DNA of 48,640 nt from Elusimicrobia bacterium LH_S2 (GTDB lineage: Bacteria > CG03 > SLGR01 > JAGXOG01), in assembly GCA_023660015.1 (NCBI GenBank), contig JAGXOG010000005.1:1-48640 (forward strand), written 5' to 3'. Below the pieces are notes generated by a model. The model had not been told where the DNA came from and searched no databases. It was given only the letters and a program-made list of their open reading frames with translations. The position numbers and the translations under genes were made by a program. Numbering within the stretch: the stretch's first letter is position 1; each line of letters opens with the position of its first letter. Positions 27,560 to 38,807 of the stretch are shown here, in pieces.

Positions 27560-28875
27560 ATATTATAAATATAGGAATTGTCGGCCTGGGCACGGTGGGG
27601 GGAGGCACCTATGAGATTTTAAAGGCAAATAGAGAGTCTATTTCAAAGCTTGTCGGAGGGGAAGTAAGAATAAAGAAAGTATGTGACAAAAGAGAAGAGT
27701 TAAAAAAAGAGCTGGGCATAGATGATAATATTTTTACCACGGATTATGAGGATATAATAAATGACTCGGAAATTTCCCTGGTGGTAATTTTAACAGGCAA
27801 TAAAGATATCGCCTATGAGATAATAATAAGATGTTTTAAAAAATCAAAACATATAGTTACGGCCAATAAAGCTTTGCTTGCGCTTAAGTGGAAAGAGATT
27901 TTTAATGCAACAAAAGAAAATAATTCTCTTATATATTTTGAAGCCAGCGTCGCCTCGGGAGTGCCTGTAGTACAGGGTATAAATGAAGGATTGGTTGCAA
28001 ACGACATTAAGAGCATTAAAGGAATATTAAATGGTACAACTAATTATATACTTACTAAAATGAGCCGGGATTATTTAACGTTTCAAGAAGCCAAAGAAGC
28101 TGCGGTAAAAGTCGGGTTCGCAGAACCGGATTCCTCGGAAGATATAGAGGGGTACGACGCCGCTTACAAAATTTGTGTCTTGGCTAATATAATTTTTGAC
28201 CATCCTATAAATTTTCGGGATGTATATGTAGAAGGTATCAAGAATATAGAACAGGTTGATATCCAATATGCCTCTGAGATGTTTAATCTTGATTTAAAAT
28301 TACTGGCAGTAGTTAAAAAACATAAAGATAAAGTTGAAATAAGGGTTTATCCGGCGCTTCTTGAAAGAGACGGTATGCTCTCAGAGGTTAACTATGAAAA
28401 TAGCGGTATGCTCGTAGAGGGAAATTATGCCGGACCGGTGATGTTTTACGGTAAGGGAGCGGGTAAATTCCCCGCCGCCTCGGCAGTCATGAGTGATATT
28501 ATATACCTTGCTCAGAAAATAAACTACAACATTGCCGGGAGAATTCCTTATGTTAATACCGATATTTCCGGGGAGATGTCGGTTGAAGAAATTGATAATC
28601 TTAAGTTTCAGTATTATATAAGGTTTACAACAGTAGACCGCCCGGGTGTTCTTTCAAAAATATCAGGAATTCTTAGTGATAATAGGGTTTCCATAACCTC
28701 TTGTTTTCAGAGAGACCATGGACGCGGCCCGGAGGTTCCAATTCTCATGGTAACCCATTTTGCAAAAGAAGGGGATTTAAAGAGGGCATTAAAAGAAATT
28801 GATTCCATGAATATTATAAAAGCTAAAAGTATTTATCTGCGCATTGAAAGTAAAAATGAGGAAGAGATAAAGTAA
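27556..28875 (+). CDS. hom: Homoserine dehydrogenase
   Basis: NIGIVGLGTVGGGTYEIL..VTANKALLA..GILNGTTNYILTKM; C-terminal ACT domain. Confidence 0.95.
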   Translation: MNIINIGIVGLGTVGGGTYEILKANRESISKLVGGEVRIKKVCDKREELKKELGIDDNIFTTDYEDIINDSEISLVVILTGNKDIAYEIIIRCFKKSKHIVTANKALLALKWKEIFNATKENNSLIYFEASVASGVPVVQGINEGLVANDIKSIKGILNGTTNYILTKMSRDYLTFQEAKEAAVKVGFAEPDSSEDIEGYDAAYKICVLANIIFDHPINFRDVYVEGIKNIEQVDIQYASEMFNLDLKLLAVVKKHKDKVEIRVYPALLERDGMLSEVNYENSGMLVEGNYAGPVMFYGKGAGKFPAASAVMSDIIYLAQKINYNIAGRIPYVNTDISGEMSVEEIDNLKFQYYIRFTTVDRPGVLSKISGILSDNRVSITSCFQRDHGRGPEVPILMVTHFAKEGDLKRALKEIDSMNIIKAKSIYLRIESKNEEEIK

Positions 28876-29948
28876 TGAAAGAAATAAATAAGCAAATTGG
28901 AGTTATAGAAAGATATACTCATATTTTGCCGGTAACGGATAAGACCCCGATAATAACTTTATCTGAGGGATCTACGCCTCTTATAAAGGCCGATAATATA
29001 AAAAAAATGTTGGGAGTTAATTTTAATATATATTTAAAATACGAAGGTTTAAATCCCACTGGTTCATTTAAGGACAGGGGGATGACAGTGGCGGTTTCTA
29101 AAGCCGCCGAAAGTGGAGTCAAAGCGGTTATCTGCGCTTCTACGGGAAATACTTCCGCTTCCGCTTCAGCCTATGCAGTACGCGCCGGGCTTAAATCTAT
29201 AGTAATTATACCTGAAGGAGCTATTGCGCTGGGTAAACTTTCCCAGGCTTTAATTCACGGGGCAAAGGTAGTTGCTGTTGAGGGGAATTTTGACCGCTGC
29301 CTGGAAATTGTGCGGGAAATATGCGAAAACTATGACGTAGAACTGGTAAATTCCATAAATCCCAACAGGATAGAAGGCCAAAAGACTGCTGCTTATGAAA
29401 TAACAGAAGCCCTGGGGGATACTCCGGATTATCAGTTTATGCCTGTGGGCAATGCCGGAAATATAACGGCTTACTGGAAGGGCTATAAAGAGCTCAACGA
29501 GACAAAAGCTTTAAATCTTCCGGTAATGATGGGCTTCCAAGCGGCCGGTTCGGCTCCGATAGTTGAGAAAAAGTTTATTAAGGAACCTAAGACCATAGCA
29601 ACAGCTATAAAGATAGGTAATCCTGCCTCGTGGGAGCAGGCCGAAACGGCGCGAGATGAATCCGACGGAGTCATAGACCGTGTAACCGATGAAGAAATTT
29701 TAGAAGCCTGGCAGGATCTCGCCGAAACCGAAGGGGTATTTGTAGAACCGGCGTCGGCCGCATCGCTTGCCGGCTTAAAGAAATATCTGGATAACGGAGA
29801 TTTTAATCCTGCATACAGCAAAAACGTAGTATGTATTTTAACCGGGCACGGCCTGAAGGACCCCGACCGGGCGGTAGAAACAGTATCCCGTCCCCCGGTA
29901 GTATCTGACAGCGTAGATAAAGTAGTAAAGTGTACCGGGATAAAATAG
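28875..29948 (+). CDS. thrC: Threonine synthase
   Basis: LSEGSTPLI..YEGLNPTGSFKDRGMTVAVSKA..ICASTGNTSASASAYA. Confidence 0.95.
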   Translation: MKEINKQIGVIERYTHILPVTDKTPIITLSEGSTPLIKADNIKKMLGVNFNIYLKYEGLNPTGSFKDRGMTVAVSKAAESGVKAVICASTGNTSASASAYAVRAGLKSIVIIPEGAIALGKLSQALIHGAKVVAVEGNFDRCLEIVREICENYDVELVNSINPNRIEGQKTAAYEITEALGDTPDYQFMPVGNAGNITAYWKGYKELNETKALNLPVMMGFQAAGSAPIVEKKFIKEPKTIATAIKIGNPASWEQAETARDESDGVIDRVTDEEILEAWQDLAETEGVFVEPASAASLAGLKKYLDNGDFNPAYSKNVVCILTGHGLKDPDRAVETVSRPPVVSDSVDKVVKCTGIK

Positions 29949-30844
29949 TGAAACCTTTTAAAGTAAAAGTTCCGGCTACGGTATCTAATATAGGGACCGG
30001 ATTCGATGTTTTGGGTTTTGCTATAGATCTTTTTTTAACTATTGAGGTTAAATCCGGCGAAGGTAAATTTTCAATGGAGGGAACCGCATCGCAAGTAGCC
30101 GGTGAAAATAATGCCTTATCTGAAGCTTTTAACGATGAATCAGAAAAGGTGGGAGGGAAGTATCCGGCCGTAGATATAAGAGCTAAAAGTAATATACCTC
30201 TAAAAATGGGATTAGGCTCCTCAGCAGCCGCTCGGGTAGGGGGAGTTATGGCTGCCGCCAAAGTTTCAGGTAAAGAGCCGGATATTTCTTATGTCGCCCG
30301 CCGGGCTGCGCTGCTTGAAGGGCATCCTGATAATGCCGTCCCGGCCACAGTCGGGGGATTGACCGTTTCCAATTTTACTGATGAGAAAGAGTTATATTTT
30401 AACAGGCACAGAATTAGAACTAATTTAAAGATAGTACTCGGTATTCCGGATATTCAGGTTGACACCAATAAAGCCCGTGCGGCATTGCCGAAGAATATTA
30501 GTTTTGCGGATGCGGTTTATTCAAACAGCCGTTCTTGCCTGCTGCTTTCTGCACTTATAAGCGGACGTAAAAAGTTAATTAAAAATTCTGTTCAGGACAG
30601 GCTGCACCAGCCGTACAGGAAAAAATTTATACCCGGTTTTGACAAACTGGTTAAAAAAACATACGAGGCCAAAGCTCTGGGCACTGTAATAACCGGATCG
30701 GGACCGGCGGTAGTTTCGTTTACAGAAAAAAAAGATTCAAAAGAAGTAGCTAAGGCTATGGCTGCAATATGGAAAAAAGAAGGTATAGCATCGACATATA
30801 TGATAAAATCAATGGTAAATTCCGGAGCGGAATTTTATGAGTAA
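29948..30844 (+). CDS. thrB: Homoserine kinase
   Basis: VKVPATVSNIGTGFDVLGFAIDL..IPLKMGLGSSAAARVGG..EGHPDNAVPATVGG; GTG start overlapping the thrC stop. Confidence 0.94.
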   Translation: MKPFKVKVPATVSNIGTGFDVLGFAIDLFLTIEVKSGEGKFSMEGTASQVAGENNALSEAFNDESEKVGGKYPAVDIRAKSNIPLKMGLGSSAAARVGGVMAAAKVSGKEPDISYVARRAALLEGHPDNAVPATVGGLTVSNFTDEKELYFNRHRIRTNLKIVLGIPDIQVDTNKARAALPKNISFADAVYSNSRSCLLLSALISGRKKLIKNSVQDRLHQPYRKKFIPGFDKLVKKTYEAKALGTVITGSGPAVVSFTEKKDSKEVAKAMAAIWKKEGIASTYMIKSMVNSGAEFYE

Positions 30845-32069
30845 AAGAAGCAATATTGTAGTTCAAAAATACGGGGGAACTTCCGTTGACGACGCGGAAA
30901 AGATAAAAAGAGTAGCTTCCCAGATAATAGAAAAGAAAAAATCCGGAAAATCCGTGGTTGTCGTCGTCTCTGCCCCGGGAGATACAACCGATAATCTTAT
31001 TTCTATGGCAGCCGGCATCTCTCCCGACCCGGAAATCCGGGAGATGGATATGTTGCTGGCTACCGGAGAGCAGCAGGGAATAGCTTTAGTGGCCATGGCC
31101 ATTCACGAGCAGGGATATAAAGCAATATCGTTTACCGGACATCAGGTGGGGATAATAACGGATTCGGTTCATAGCCGGGCAAGAATTAAGAGCATAAATA
31201 CAAAAAAAATCAAAAAAGAATTGACACAAGACAATATAGTTATAGTCGCCGGTTTTCAGGGAATATCACCGGAGGAAAATATCACTACCCTCGGAAGAGG
31301 CGGCAGCGATTTAAGCGCTGTAGCTCTGGCGGCGGTCTTAGATGCCCATGTCTGTGAGATATATACGAATGTGGGCGGGGTTTACAGTACAAACCCGTCG
31401 ATAGTTCCCGGAGCTGTAAAGATAGAAAAAATAAGTTATGATGAGATGCTTGAACTTGCTTCGGCCGGAGCAAAGGTTTTGCAGTCCCGCTCTGTGGAGA
31501 TTGCCAAGAAAAACAATGTAAGGATAGATATAAAATCAAGTTATATCGATGAACAAAAAAATAGCGGTACAATAATTATGAAAGAAATAAAAGATTTAGA
31601 GCAGGTAGAGGTAAGAGGGGTTACCCTTGATAAAAATCAGATCAGAATGTCTATAGTAGGAGTTCCCGACCGGCCGGGTATAGCTGCCAAAATTTTTGGT
31701 GAGCTGGCCGAAGAAAATATAAATGTGGATATGATAATACAGTCCTCGGCGCATGAGACAGGCATAAACGATATATCTTTTACGGTTAACCGGGAAATGC
31801 TTAAAAGAGCGGTAGAAATATGCGGCCGCATAAAGGATGAACTTAAAGCTCGGGATATTATAACCGATAAGGACGTCGCTAAGATATCAATAATAGGCGT
31901 AGGGATGAGAAGCCACGCAGGGGTTGCCGCCGGAATGTTTAAACTTCTGTCGGATAATAATATTAACATAGAAATGATTTCTACTTCGGAGATAAAAATA
32001 TCCTGTGTTATTAATTCAAAAAAAGGAAAAGCAGCGGTTAAAATATTGCATAAGGAGTTTTGCGAATAA
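30837..32069 (+). CDS. lysC: Aspartate kinase
   Basis: IVVQKYGGTSVDDAEKIKRVA..TTLGRGGSDLSAVALAA; tandem ACT domains. Confidence 0.95.
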   Translation: MSKRSNIVVQKYGGTSVDDAEKIKRVASQIIEKKKSGKSVVVVVSAPGDTTDNLISMAAGISPDPEIREMDMLLATGEQQGIALVAMAIHEQGYKAISFTGHQVGIITDSVHSRARIKSINTKKIKKELTQDNIVIVAGFQGISPEENITTLGRGGSDLSAVALAAVLDAHVCEIYTNVGGVYSTNPSIVPGAVKIEKISYDEMLELASAGAKVLQSRSVEIAKKNNVRIDIKSSYIDEQKNSGTIIMKEIKDLEQVEVRGVTLDKNQIRMSIVGVPDRPGIAAKIFGELAEENINVDMIIQSSAHETGINDISFTVNREMLKRAVEICGRIKDELKARDIITDKDVAKISIIGVGMRSHAGVAAGMFKLLSDNNINIEMISTSEIKISCVINSKKGKAAVKILHKEFCE

Positions 32070-32082
32070 CGGAGGCATTTAA

Positions 32083-33645
32083 ATGGGCAAAAAAATATTT
32101 ATATTTGATACAACTTTAAGAGACGGTACTCAGGCGGAGGGGATTTCACTTTCAGTGGATGATAAGTTGAAAATTGCCGCTAAACTTGACTGGTTTGGTA
32201 TGGATTATATAGAAGGCGGCTGGCCGGGTTCTAATCCAAAAGACGAGAAATTTTTTGAAAGAGTAAAAGACCTTAATCTAAAAAATTCTAAAATGACGGC
32301 TTTTACTTCCACCCGAAGAAAAAACATGAAAGCAGAAGATGACATAATACTAAATAAAGTAGTTGCTTCCGGGGCGGCTGTGAGTTGCCTCTTTGGCAAG
32401 TCATGGGATTTCCATGTAAAAACCGCACTTAATACTACTTTGGAGGAAAACCTTAAGATGATAGAAGAGTCAGTGCGTTATCTTAAAGAAAAAGGAATGG
32501 AGGTTATATATGACGCGGAACATTATTTTGACGGTTATTTTAATAATCCTGAATATGCCCTGAAGACTATAAAAGCCGCTGAGTCCGGGGGGGCCGACTA
32601 TATATGCCTCTGCGAAACTAACGGAGGAAGATTGCCTGATGAGGTGGCCGCTGTTGTAAAGAAAGCAAAAGACGAAGTCAGTGTTAAACTGGGTATACAT
32701 GCCCATAACGATTCGGAAGTAGCTGTGGCTAATTCTATCGCCGCTGTCCGTGAAGGAGCTCTTATGGTCCACGGAACAGTAAACGGATACGGCGAGCGCT
32801 GCGGAAATGCAAATTTATGTTCGGTTATACCGAATTTACAGCTTAAACTGGATTATGAATGTGTAGCCGGCAGCGGACTTGAAAAACTTACGGAACTGTC
32901 GAGGTATGTCGACGAAATTGCCAATAAGATACCTGCTTCGCATAATCCTTTTGTCGGTCATTCGGCATTTGCCCATAAAGGCGGAATACATGTCAGTGCG
33001 GTGAGGAAAGATTCATCTACGTATGAGCATATTGAACCTGATTCTGTGGGCAACAAGAGGAAAATACTCATTTCCGAACTGGCCGGAGCCAGTAATATTA
33101 AGTTTAAATCAAAAGAGTTCGGAATTGATTTTACAGAAGATTCCAAAGAAGTGGATATCCTATTGAAAAAAATAAAAAAGAAAGAAGACGACGGATATTA
33201 CTATGAAGGGGCAGAAGCTTCGTTTGAGTTAATTATGCTCAGACAGTCGGGAGTTAAAAAGAAATTTTTTGAATTAGAAGGGTTCAGAGTTATAATTGAA
33301 AGTGATTCGGAGGGCGAGCTCAGGAGTGAGGCAACGATAAAAGTAAAAGTTAACGGGGTAAAAGAACATACTGCCTCAGTAGGTAGTGGCCCGGTTAATG
33401 CTCTGGATAACGCAATGAGAAAGGCCTTAGAAAAATTTTATCCTGAACTTAAAGAAGTAAACCTTACAGATTTTAAGGTTAGAGTTATAGATGCCAGGCA
33501 GGGGACTGCGGGAAAAGTCCGGGTTTTAATTGAGTCCAGCGACAAGAAAAATGCTTGGGGTACCATAGGGGTCTCGGAAAACTTAATAGAGGCTTCCTGG
33601 GAAGCGTTGGTGGATAGCATAGAGTATAAATTGCTTAAAGGATAG
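32083..33645 (+). CDS. cimA: (R)-citramalate synthase
   Basis: FIFDTTLRDGTQAEGISLSVDDKLKIAAKLDWFGMDYIEGGWPGSNPKD; LeuA-type C-terminal regulatory domain. Confidence 0.92.
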   Translation: MGKKIFIFDTTLRDGTQAEGISLSVDDKLKIAAKLDWFGMDYIEGGWPGSNPKDEKFFERVKDLNLKNSKMTAFTSTRRKNMKAEDDIILNKVVASGAAVSCLFGKSWDFHVKTALNTTLEENLKMIEESVRYLKEKGMEVIYDAEHYFDGYFNNPEYALKTIKAAESGGADYICLCETNGGRLPDEVAAVVKKAKDEVSVKLGIHAHNDSEVAVANSIAAVREGALMVHGTVNGYGERCGNANLCSVIPNLQLKLDYECVAGSGLEKLTELSRYVDEIANKIPASHNPFVGHSAFAHKGGIHVSAVRKDSSTYEHIEPDSVGNKRKILISELAGASNIKFKSKEFGIDFTEDSKEVDILLKKIKKKEDDGYYYEGAEASFELIMLRQSGVKKKFFELEGFRVIIESDSEGELRSEATIKVKVNGVKEHTASVGSGPVNALDNAMRKALEKFYPELKEVNLTDFKVRVIDARQGTAGKVRVLIESSDKKNAWGTIGVSENLIEASWEALVDSIEYKLLKG

Positions 33646-33649
33646 TAAT

Positions 33650-33901
33650 ATGTTCAGCAAAAAACAGACAAGGTTAATTTTGTTGTTAACAATAATTATC
33701 ACGATTTTAATAAGTGTTATAGGGCTCAACTGGAATAAAAAAGAAAAAGAGGTCAGCGAGGGCAAAGCGGTTTTAAACAAACCCACTTATATAAAAGAAA
33801 TAAAAAAACCCGCTCCGGGGGCAGTTAAAGAAAAAGAAGAACCTGACCGAAAAGATACCGGTGGTCTAAAAGATGAAGGAAGTTCAATAATATTTGATTA
33901 A
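33650..33901 (+). CDS. Small single-pass membrane protein, uncharacterised
   Basis: 83 aa: KQTRLILLLTIIITILISVIGLNW TM then a Lys/Glu/Pro-rich tail; 4 nt after cimA. Confidence 0.6.
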   Translation: MFSKKQTRLILLLTIIITILISVIGLNWNKKEKEVSEGKAVLNKPTYIKEIKKPAPGAVKEKEEPDRKDTGGLKDEGSSIIFD

Positions 33902-33921
33902 ATTAGAGAGGTATATTTAAT

Positions 33922-35574
33922 ATGCGAAGCGACAAAGTTAAGAGAGGGCCTGACAGGGCGCCGTCCAGAGCGTTGCTATACGCTTGCGGTGTAGATGATA
34001 AGGAAATATATAAAAAGCCGTTTATCGGGGTGGCAAACAGTTTTTCTGAAATTGTACCTGGGCATATAAATATGCAGCGGTTGGGGGGCGCCATAGAAAA
34101 AGGGGTCCACGCCGGTGGGGGTATATCTTTTAAATTCGGTATACCGGCAATTTGCGACGGGATAGCCATGGGGCATAAAGGAATGAGATATTCGCTTCCT
34201 TCCAGGGAGCTCATTGCTGATTCGGTGGAGAGTATGGCTATAGCTCATAGTTTTGACGGGCTTGTTCTTCTAACCAGTTGCGATAAAATAACCCCGGGTA
34301 TGCTCATGGCCGCCGCCAGGTTAAACATACCGGCAATAGTAGTTACTGCCGGGCCCATGATGGCCGGTAATAAAAACGACAAGAGGTTATCTTTGGTTCG
34401 GGATACATTTGAAGCGGTAGGCAACTACGAAGCGGGGAATATATCAAAAGACGAGCTGGAAAAACTTGCTTTAAATGCCTGTCCCGGCTGCGGTTCGTGT
34501 CAGGGCCTGTATACCGCTAATACCATGAATTGTCTCACCGAAACCATGGGAATGAGTCTTCCCGGTTCCGGGTCTTCGCTTGCAGTCTCTGCTAAGACCG
34601 AAAGGCTTGCTTACAGAAGCGCAAAACGAGTAGTTGAATTAGTAGAAAAAGATGTTAAACCCCGTGATATCCTTACCAAAGAGGCTTTTCATAATGCAAT
34701 TGTGGTGGATATGGCTGCCGGCGGCTCGACAAATACGGTTTTGCATCTTTTGGCTATAGCCCATGAGGCCGGGATAGATTTAAAGATGGAGCTTTTTGAT
34801 GAAATAAGCGCAAAAGTTCCTCAGATTCTAAGTTTGAGGCCGGGTGGGGAGTATTTCATGGAAGATTTAGAATATGCAGGCGGCATTCCCGCTGTTTTAG
34901 GTCGTCTCACGGATTATTTAAAAGATAACCGGACGGTTTCCGGCCGTCTCATAAAAACTATTGCCTCCAAAGCAGAGGTAGAAAATATTAATGTAATAAG
35001 GGCAAAGTCTAATCCCTGGCGCTCTTCGGGAGGGCTTACTGTTCTCAAAGGTAATCTATGTCCGGATGGTGCTGTGGTTAAGGCCGCGGCGGTAGATGAA
35101 GATAATATGGTAATATCCGGTCCGGCAAAAGTTTATGACAGCGAAAAAGCAGCTCTTAAAGCAATCAGGGCCCGCGAAGTTAAAAAAGGGGATGTGGTGG
35201 TCATAAGATATGAGGGGCCGGCCGGAGGGCCGGGAATGCCTGAGATGCTTAATCCTACATCTCTTTTAGCCGGCATGGGGTTGGAAAAGGATGTGGCACT
35301 GATTACCGACGGAAGATTTTCCGGGGGAACCCGGGGACCCTGTATCGGTCATATATCGCCTGAAGCTGCCGCCGGCGGAGTAATAGCGGCTATACAGGAT
35401 GGGGATATTATTGACATAGATATTAATAAAAAACGGCTCGATGTAAAATTGATGAAACAGGAAATAAAATTGAGAATGTTAAAAGTTAAAAAACCAAAAA
35501 AGAAAGTCAGCGGATGGCTGGCCCGGTATTCAAAGCTTGTTAAATCAGCCGATAAAGGGGCTATATTACAATAA
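33922..35574 (+). CDS. ilvD: Dihydroxy-acid dehydratase
   Basis: [50 protein letters not shown]. Confidence 0.96.
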   Translation: MRSDKVKRGPDRAPSRALLYACGVDDKEIYKKPFIGVANSFSEIVPGHINMQRLGGAIEKGVHAGGGISFKFGIPAICDGIAMGHKGMRYSLPSRELIADSVESMAIAHSFDGLVLLTSCDKITPGMLMAAARLNIPAIVVTAGPMMAGNKNDKRLSLVRDTFEAVGNYEAGNISKDELEKLALNACPGCGSCQGLYTANTMNCLTETMGMSLPGSGSSLAVSAKTERLAYRSAKRVVELVEKDVKPRDILTKEAFHNAIVVDMAAGGSTNTVLHLLAIAHEAGIDLKMELFDEISAKVPQILSLRPGGEYFMEDLEYAGGIPAVLGRLTDYLKDNRTVSGRLIKTIASKAEVENINVIRAKSNPWRSSGGLTVLKGNLCPDGAVVKAAAVDEDNMVISGPAKVYDSEKAALKAIRAREVKKGDVVVIRYEGPAGGPGMPEMLNPTSLLAGMGLEKDVALITDGRFSGGTRGPCIGHISPEAAAGGVIAAIQDGDIIDIDINKKRLDVKLMKQEIKLRMLKVKKPKKKVSGWLARYSKLVKSADKGAILQ

Positions 35575-35587
35575 GGAGATAATAAAT

Positions 35588-37273
35588 ATGAACGGTGCTA
35601 AAATTATACTGGAGTCATTAAAAAAAGAAAAGATAAATAAATTGTTTGGTATATGTGGAGGTTCGGTAATACCGCTTTTTGACGAAATATATAAAGATGA
35701 CGATATAGAGTTTATACTTACTCGTCATGAACAGGCCGCCGCGCATATGACCGACGGATATAGCCGGGCTACAGGCGAGGTAGGAGTCTGTGTGGCCACA
35801 TCGGGCCCGGGAGCTACTAATTTAGTTACCGGTCTGGCCACGGCTTATATGGATTCAATACCTATGATAGCGATTACCGGGCAGGTAGCAACGCATCTTG
35901 TAGGCAATGACGCTTTTCAGGAAGCCGACACTACCGGGATAACACGTCCGGTTACCAAACATAACTATCTTGTAACCGATGTTAAAGACCTGGCATCTAC
36001 AATTAAGGAAGCTTTCTATCTTGCCCGTTCGGGCCGCCCGGGACCGGTACTTATAGATATTCCGGTGGATATTCAAAAGGGTTCGTGTAAGTTTACTTAT
36101 CCGGAAAAAGTAAATATCAGGGGATATAAACCAAAGACAAGCGGCCATACAAAGCAGATAAAGGCAGCGGTAAAACTTATCAATGCTTCTAAAAAACCCG
36201 TTGTATACGCCGGCGGCGGAGTTATAATATCCAAAGCATCAAAAGAGTTAAGAGCTTTTGCGGCTAAGGGAAAGCTCCCGGTTACCACTACATTAATGGG
36301 GACAGGGTCATATCCTGCGGACTCCGAACTTTCATTGAGTATGTTGGGTATGCACGGAACCTACTTCGCCAATCATGCTATACAGAATTCGGATTTAATA
36401 GTGGCAATCGGGGCAAGATTTGACGATAGGGTTACCGGCAGAGTTAAAGATTTTGCCAGGGGAGCCAAGATTATTCATATAGATATAGATCCTACTTCTA
36501 TTTCCAAGATTGTAAATGCCGATCTACCTATAGTAGGCGACTGTAAAATTATACTTAAAAAGCTGACCAAAGATATTGAAACAAAGAAACGCTCAGGGTG
36601 GCATAAACAGATATCAAAATGGAAGAAAGAGCATCCGATAAGTTATAAGAAAGATAAAAAGTTAAGGCCCCAGTATATAATTGAACAGTTATACGAAGCG
36701 ACTTCGGGAAAAGCTATAATTACCACTGAGGTAGGCCAGCATCAGATGTGGGCAGAACAGTTCTATAAATACAATGAACCGGGTACTTTTCTTACTTCCG
36801 GGGGGCTGGGCACGATGGGATATGGTTTTCCAGCGGCAATGGGTGCTAAAATGGGTAAACCTAAGAAGACCATAATAAATATTGCCGGCGACGGTAGTTT
36901 CCAGATGAATATACAGGAACTAGCCACCTGTGTAATAAATGATATCAATGTTGTCAATGTGGTTCTTAATAATAATTATCTGGGGATGGTTCGGCAGTGG
37001 CAGGAACTCTTTTACGACAGGAGATATTCGCAGGTATGCCTCGGTAAATCCCATAAAGAACGCGTGCCGGATTTTGCCAAAGTGGCCGAAGCTTACGGGG
37101 CTAAAGGAATAACTGTATGCAAAAAAGAGGAAGTTATGCCTGCAATAAAAGAAGCTTTAAAATATAAAACAGGGCCCGTAGTCATGGATTTTATTATTGA
37201 AGAAGAAGAGAACGTCTATCCTATGGTTCCGGCCGGCGCCGCAATAGATGAGATTCTCGTGGATATGGCGTAA
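35588..37273 (+). CDS. ilvB: Acetolactate synthase large subunit
   Basis: GICGGSVIPLFDEI..LTRHEQAAAHMTDGYSRATGEVGVCVATSGPGATNLVTGLA..NIAGDGSFQMN. Confidence 0.95.
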   Translation: MNGAKIILESLKKEKINKLFGICGGSVIPLFDEIYKDDDIEFILTRHEQAAAHMTDGYSRATGEVGVCVATSGPGATNLVTGLATAYMDSIPMIAITGQVATHLVGNDAFQEADTTGITRPVTKHNYLVTDVKDLASTIKEAFYLARSGRPGPVLIDIPVDIQKGSCKFTYPEKVNIRGYKPKTSGHTKQIKAAVKLINASKKPVVYAGGGVIISKASKELRAFAAKGKLPVTTTLMGTGSYPADSELSLSMLGMHGTYFANHAIQNSDLIVAIGARFDDRVTGRVKDFARGAKIIHIDIDPTSISKIVNADLPIVGDCKIILKKLTKDIETKKRSGWHKQISKWKKEHPISYKKDKKLRPQYIIEQLYEATSGKAIITTEVGQHQMWAEQFYKYNEPGTFLTSGGLGTMGYGFPAAMGAKMGKPKKTIINIAGDGSFQMNIQELATCVINDINVVNVVLNNNYLGMVRQWQELFYDRRYSQVCLGKSHKERVPDFAKVAEAYGAKGITVCKKEEVMPAIKEALKYKTGPVVMDFIIEEEENVYPMVPAGAAIDEILVDMA

Positions 37274-37309
37274 GCAGAGTAAATATTAAAGAAAAATACG
37301 GAGGATGCG

Positions 37310-37789
37310 ATGAAGCATACTATTTCTGTTCAGGTAGAAAATAAATTTGGGGTTCTTGCCCGTATATCGGGGCTTTTCAGTGCCCGGGGGTATAATATAA
37401 ATTCTCTGGCGGTGGGGGAAACCGAAGATCCGGAAATTTCCAGGATTACTATTGTAGTTCACGGCGACGAATCTGTTTTAGAGCAGGTTACCAAACAACT
37501 TAATAAACTTCCGGATGTTATAAAAGTAAAAGATTTTTTAAATTCCGATATAATTAAAAGGGATCTTATATTGATTAAAGTGTCGGCAAATAAAAAGGTC
37601 CGGCCCGAAATTATAGAGATAGCAACAATTTTCAGGGCAAAGATAGTTGACGTAGCTAAAGAAAGTATTACTATCGAGGTTACCGGAGATGAAGATAAAG
37701 TTAGTGCTTTTATGGATTTAATGAGACCGTATAAGATTAAGGAAATTGTAAGGACAGGTGTGATTGCCATTGAAAGAGGAGGCAAGTAA
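37310..37789 (+). CDS. ilvN: Acetolactate synthase small subunit
   Basis: MKHTISVQVENKFGVLARISGLFSARGYNINSLAVGETEDPEISRITIVVHG. Confidence 0.95.
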   Translation: MKHTISVQVENKFGVLARISGLFSARGYNINSLAVGETEDPEISRITIVVHGDESVLEQVTKQLNKLPDVIKVKDFLNSDIIKRDLILIKVSANKKVRPEIIEIATIFRAKIVDVAKESITIEVTGDEDKVSAFMDLMRPYKIKEIVRTGVIAIERGGK

Positions 37790-38791
37790 ATGAGTGCAAA
37801 GATTTATTACAAGGATGACGCGGATTTAACTCTGCTGGAAGGGAAAAAAATAGCAATTATCGGTTATGGCTCTCAGGGCCATGCCCATGCTTTAAATCTA
37901 AGGGATTCGGGGGTAGATGTTATTGTAGCGGATGTGGAAGGTTCACCAAACTGGAAGGAGGCCGAAAAAGACGGTTTTAAACCGGTCAGTGCAATAGAAG
38001 CTGCCCGGGACGAAAAAGTTGCCTGGATTCAGATGCTGGTGCCCGATACGATTCAGAAAAGAGTTTATGAAGAGATAGAATCAGAAATAAAGAAGAAAGA
38101 CGAGTTAGTACTGGGATTTTCTCACGGATTTAACATAAGGTTTGACCAGATTCTACCTCCCTCAAACTGTGATGTGGTTATGGTGGCGCCCAAGGGTCCG
38201 GGACACCTGGTAAGAGACGTATTTGTTGACGGCAAAGGTGTGCCGATGCTTATAGCTGTTGAAGAAGACCATTCCGGAAAAGCTCTATCTATGGGGTTGG
38301 CCTACGCTAAGGGCATAGGAGGAACCAGAGCCGGAGTTATTGAGACAACTTTTTCAGAAGAGACAGAAACCGACCTTTTCGGTGAACAGGTAGTTCTTTG
38401 CGGAGGGGTAATAGAGTTAATTAAGAAAGGTTTTGAAACACTTGTAGAGGCCGGGTATCAGCCGGAGATTGCTTATTTTGAATGTCTTCACGAATTAAAA
38501 CTTATAGTTGATCTTATCCAGGATAAGGGAATAGCTTATATGAACTATTCAATTTCAGATACTGCCGAATACGGCGAGTATTCACGGGGCGATAGAATAG
38601 TTACCGAAGAGACCAAAAAAGAGATGAAAAAGATCTTAAGTGAGATAACTTCGGGACAGTTTGCCGAAGAATGGATTCAAGAGAATAAAAACGGTCGGCC
38701 TGTATTTAAGAAAAAACAGAAGGAACTTAATGGTCACCTCATAGAAAAAGTCGGCAGAAAATTACGGGGAATGATGGACTGGCTGAAATAA
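37790..38791 (+). CDS. ilvC: Ketol-acid reductoisomerase
   Basis: [41 protein letters not shown]. Confidence 0.97.
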   Translation: MSAKIYYKDDADLTLLEGKKIAIIGYGSQGHAHALNLRDSGVDVIVADVEGSPNWKEAEKDGFKPVSAIEAARDEKVAWIQMLVPDTIQKRVYEEIESEIKKKDELVLGFSHGFNIRFDQILPPSNCDVVMVAPKGPGHLVRDVFVDGKGVPMLIAVEEDHSGKALSMGLAYAKGIGGTRAGVIETTFSEETETDLFGEQVVLCGGVIELIKKGFETLVEAGYQPEIAYFECLHELKLIVDLIQDKGIAYMNYSISDTAEYGEYSRGDRIVTEETKKEMKKILSEITSGQFAEEWIQENKNGRPVFKKKQKELNGHLIEKVGRKLRGMMDWLK

Positions 38792-38807
38792 TGCTATCCA
38801 ATTAAGT

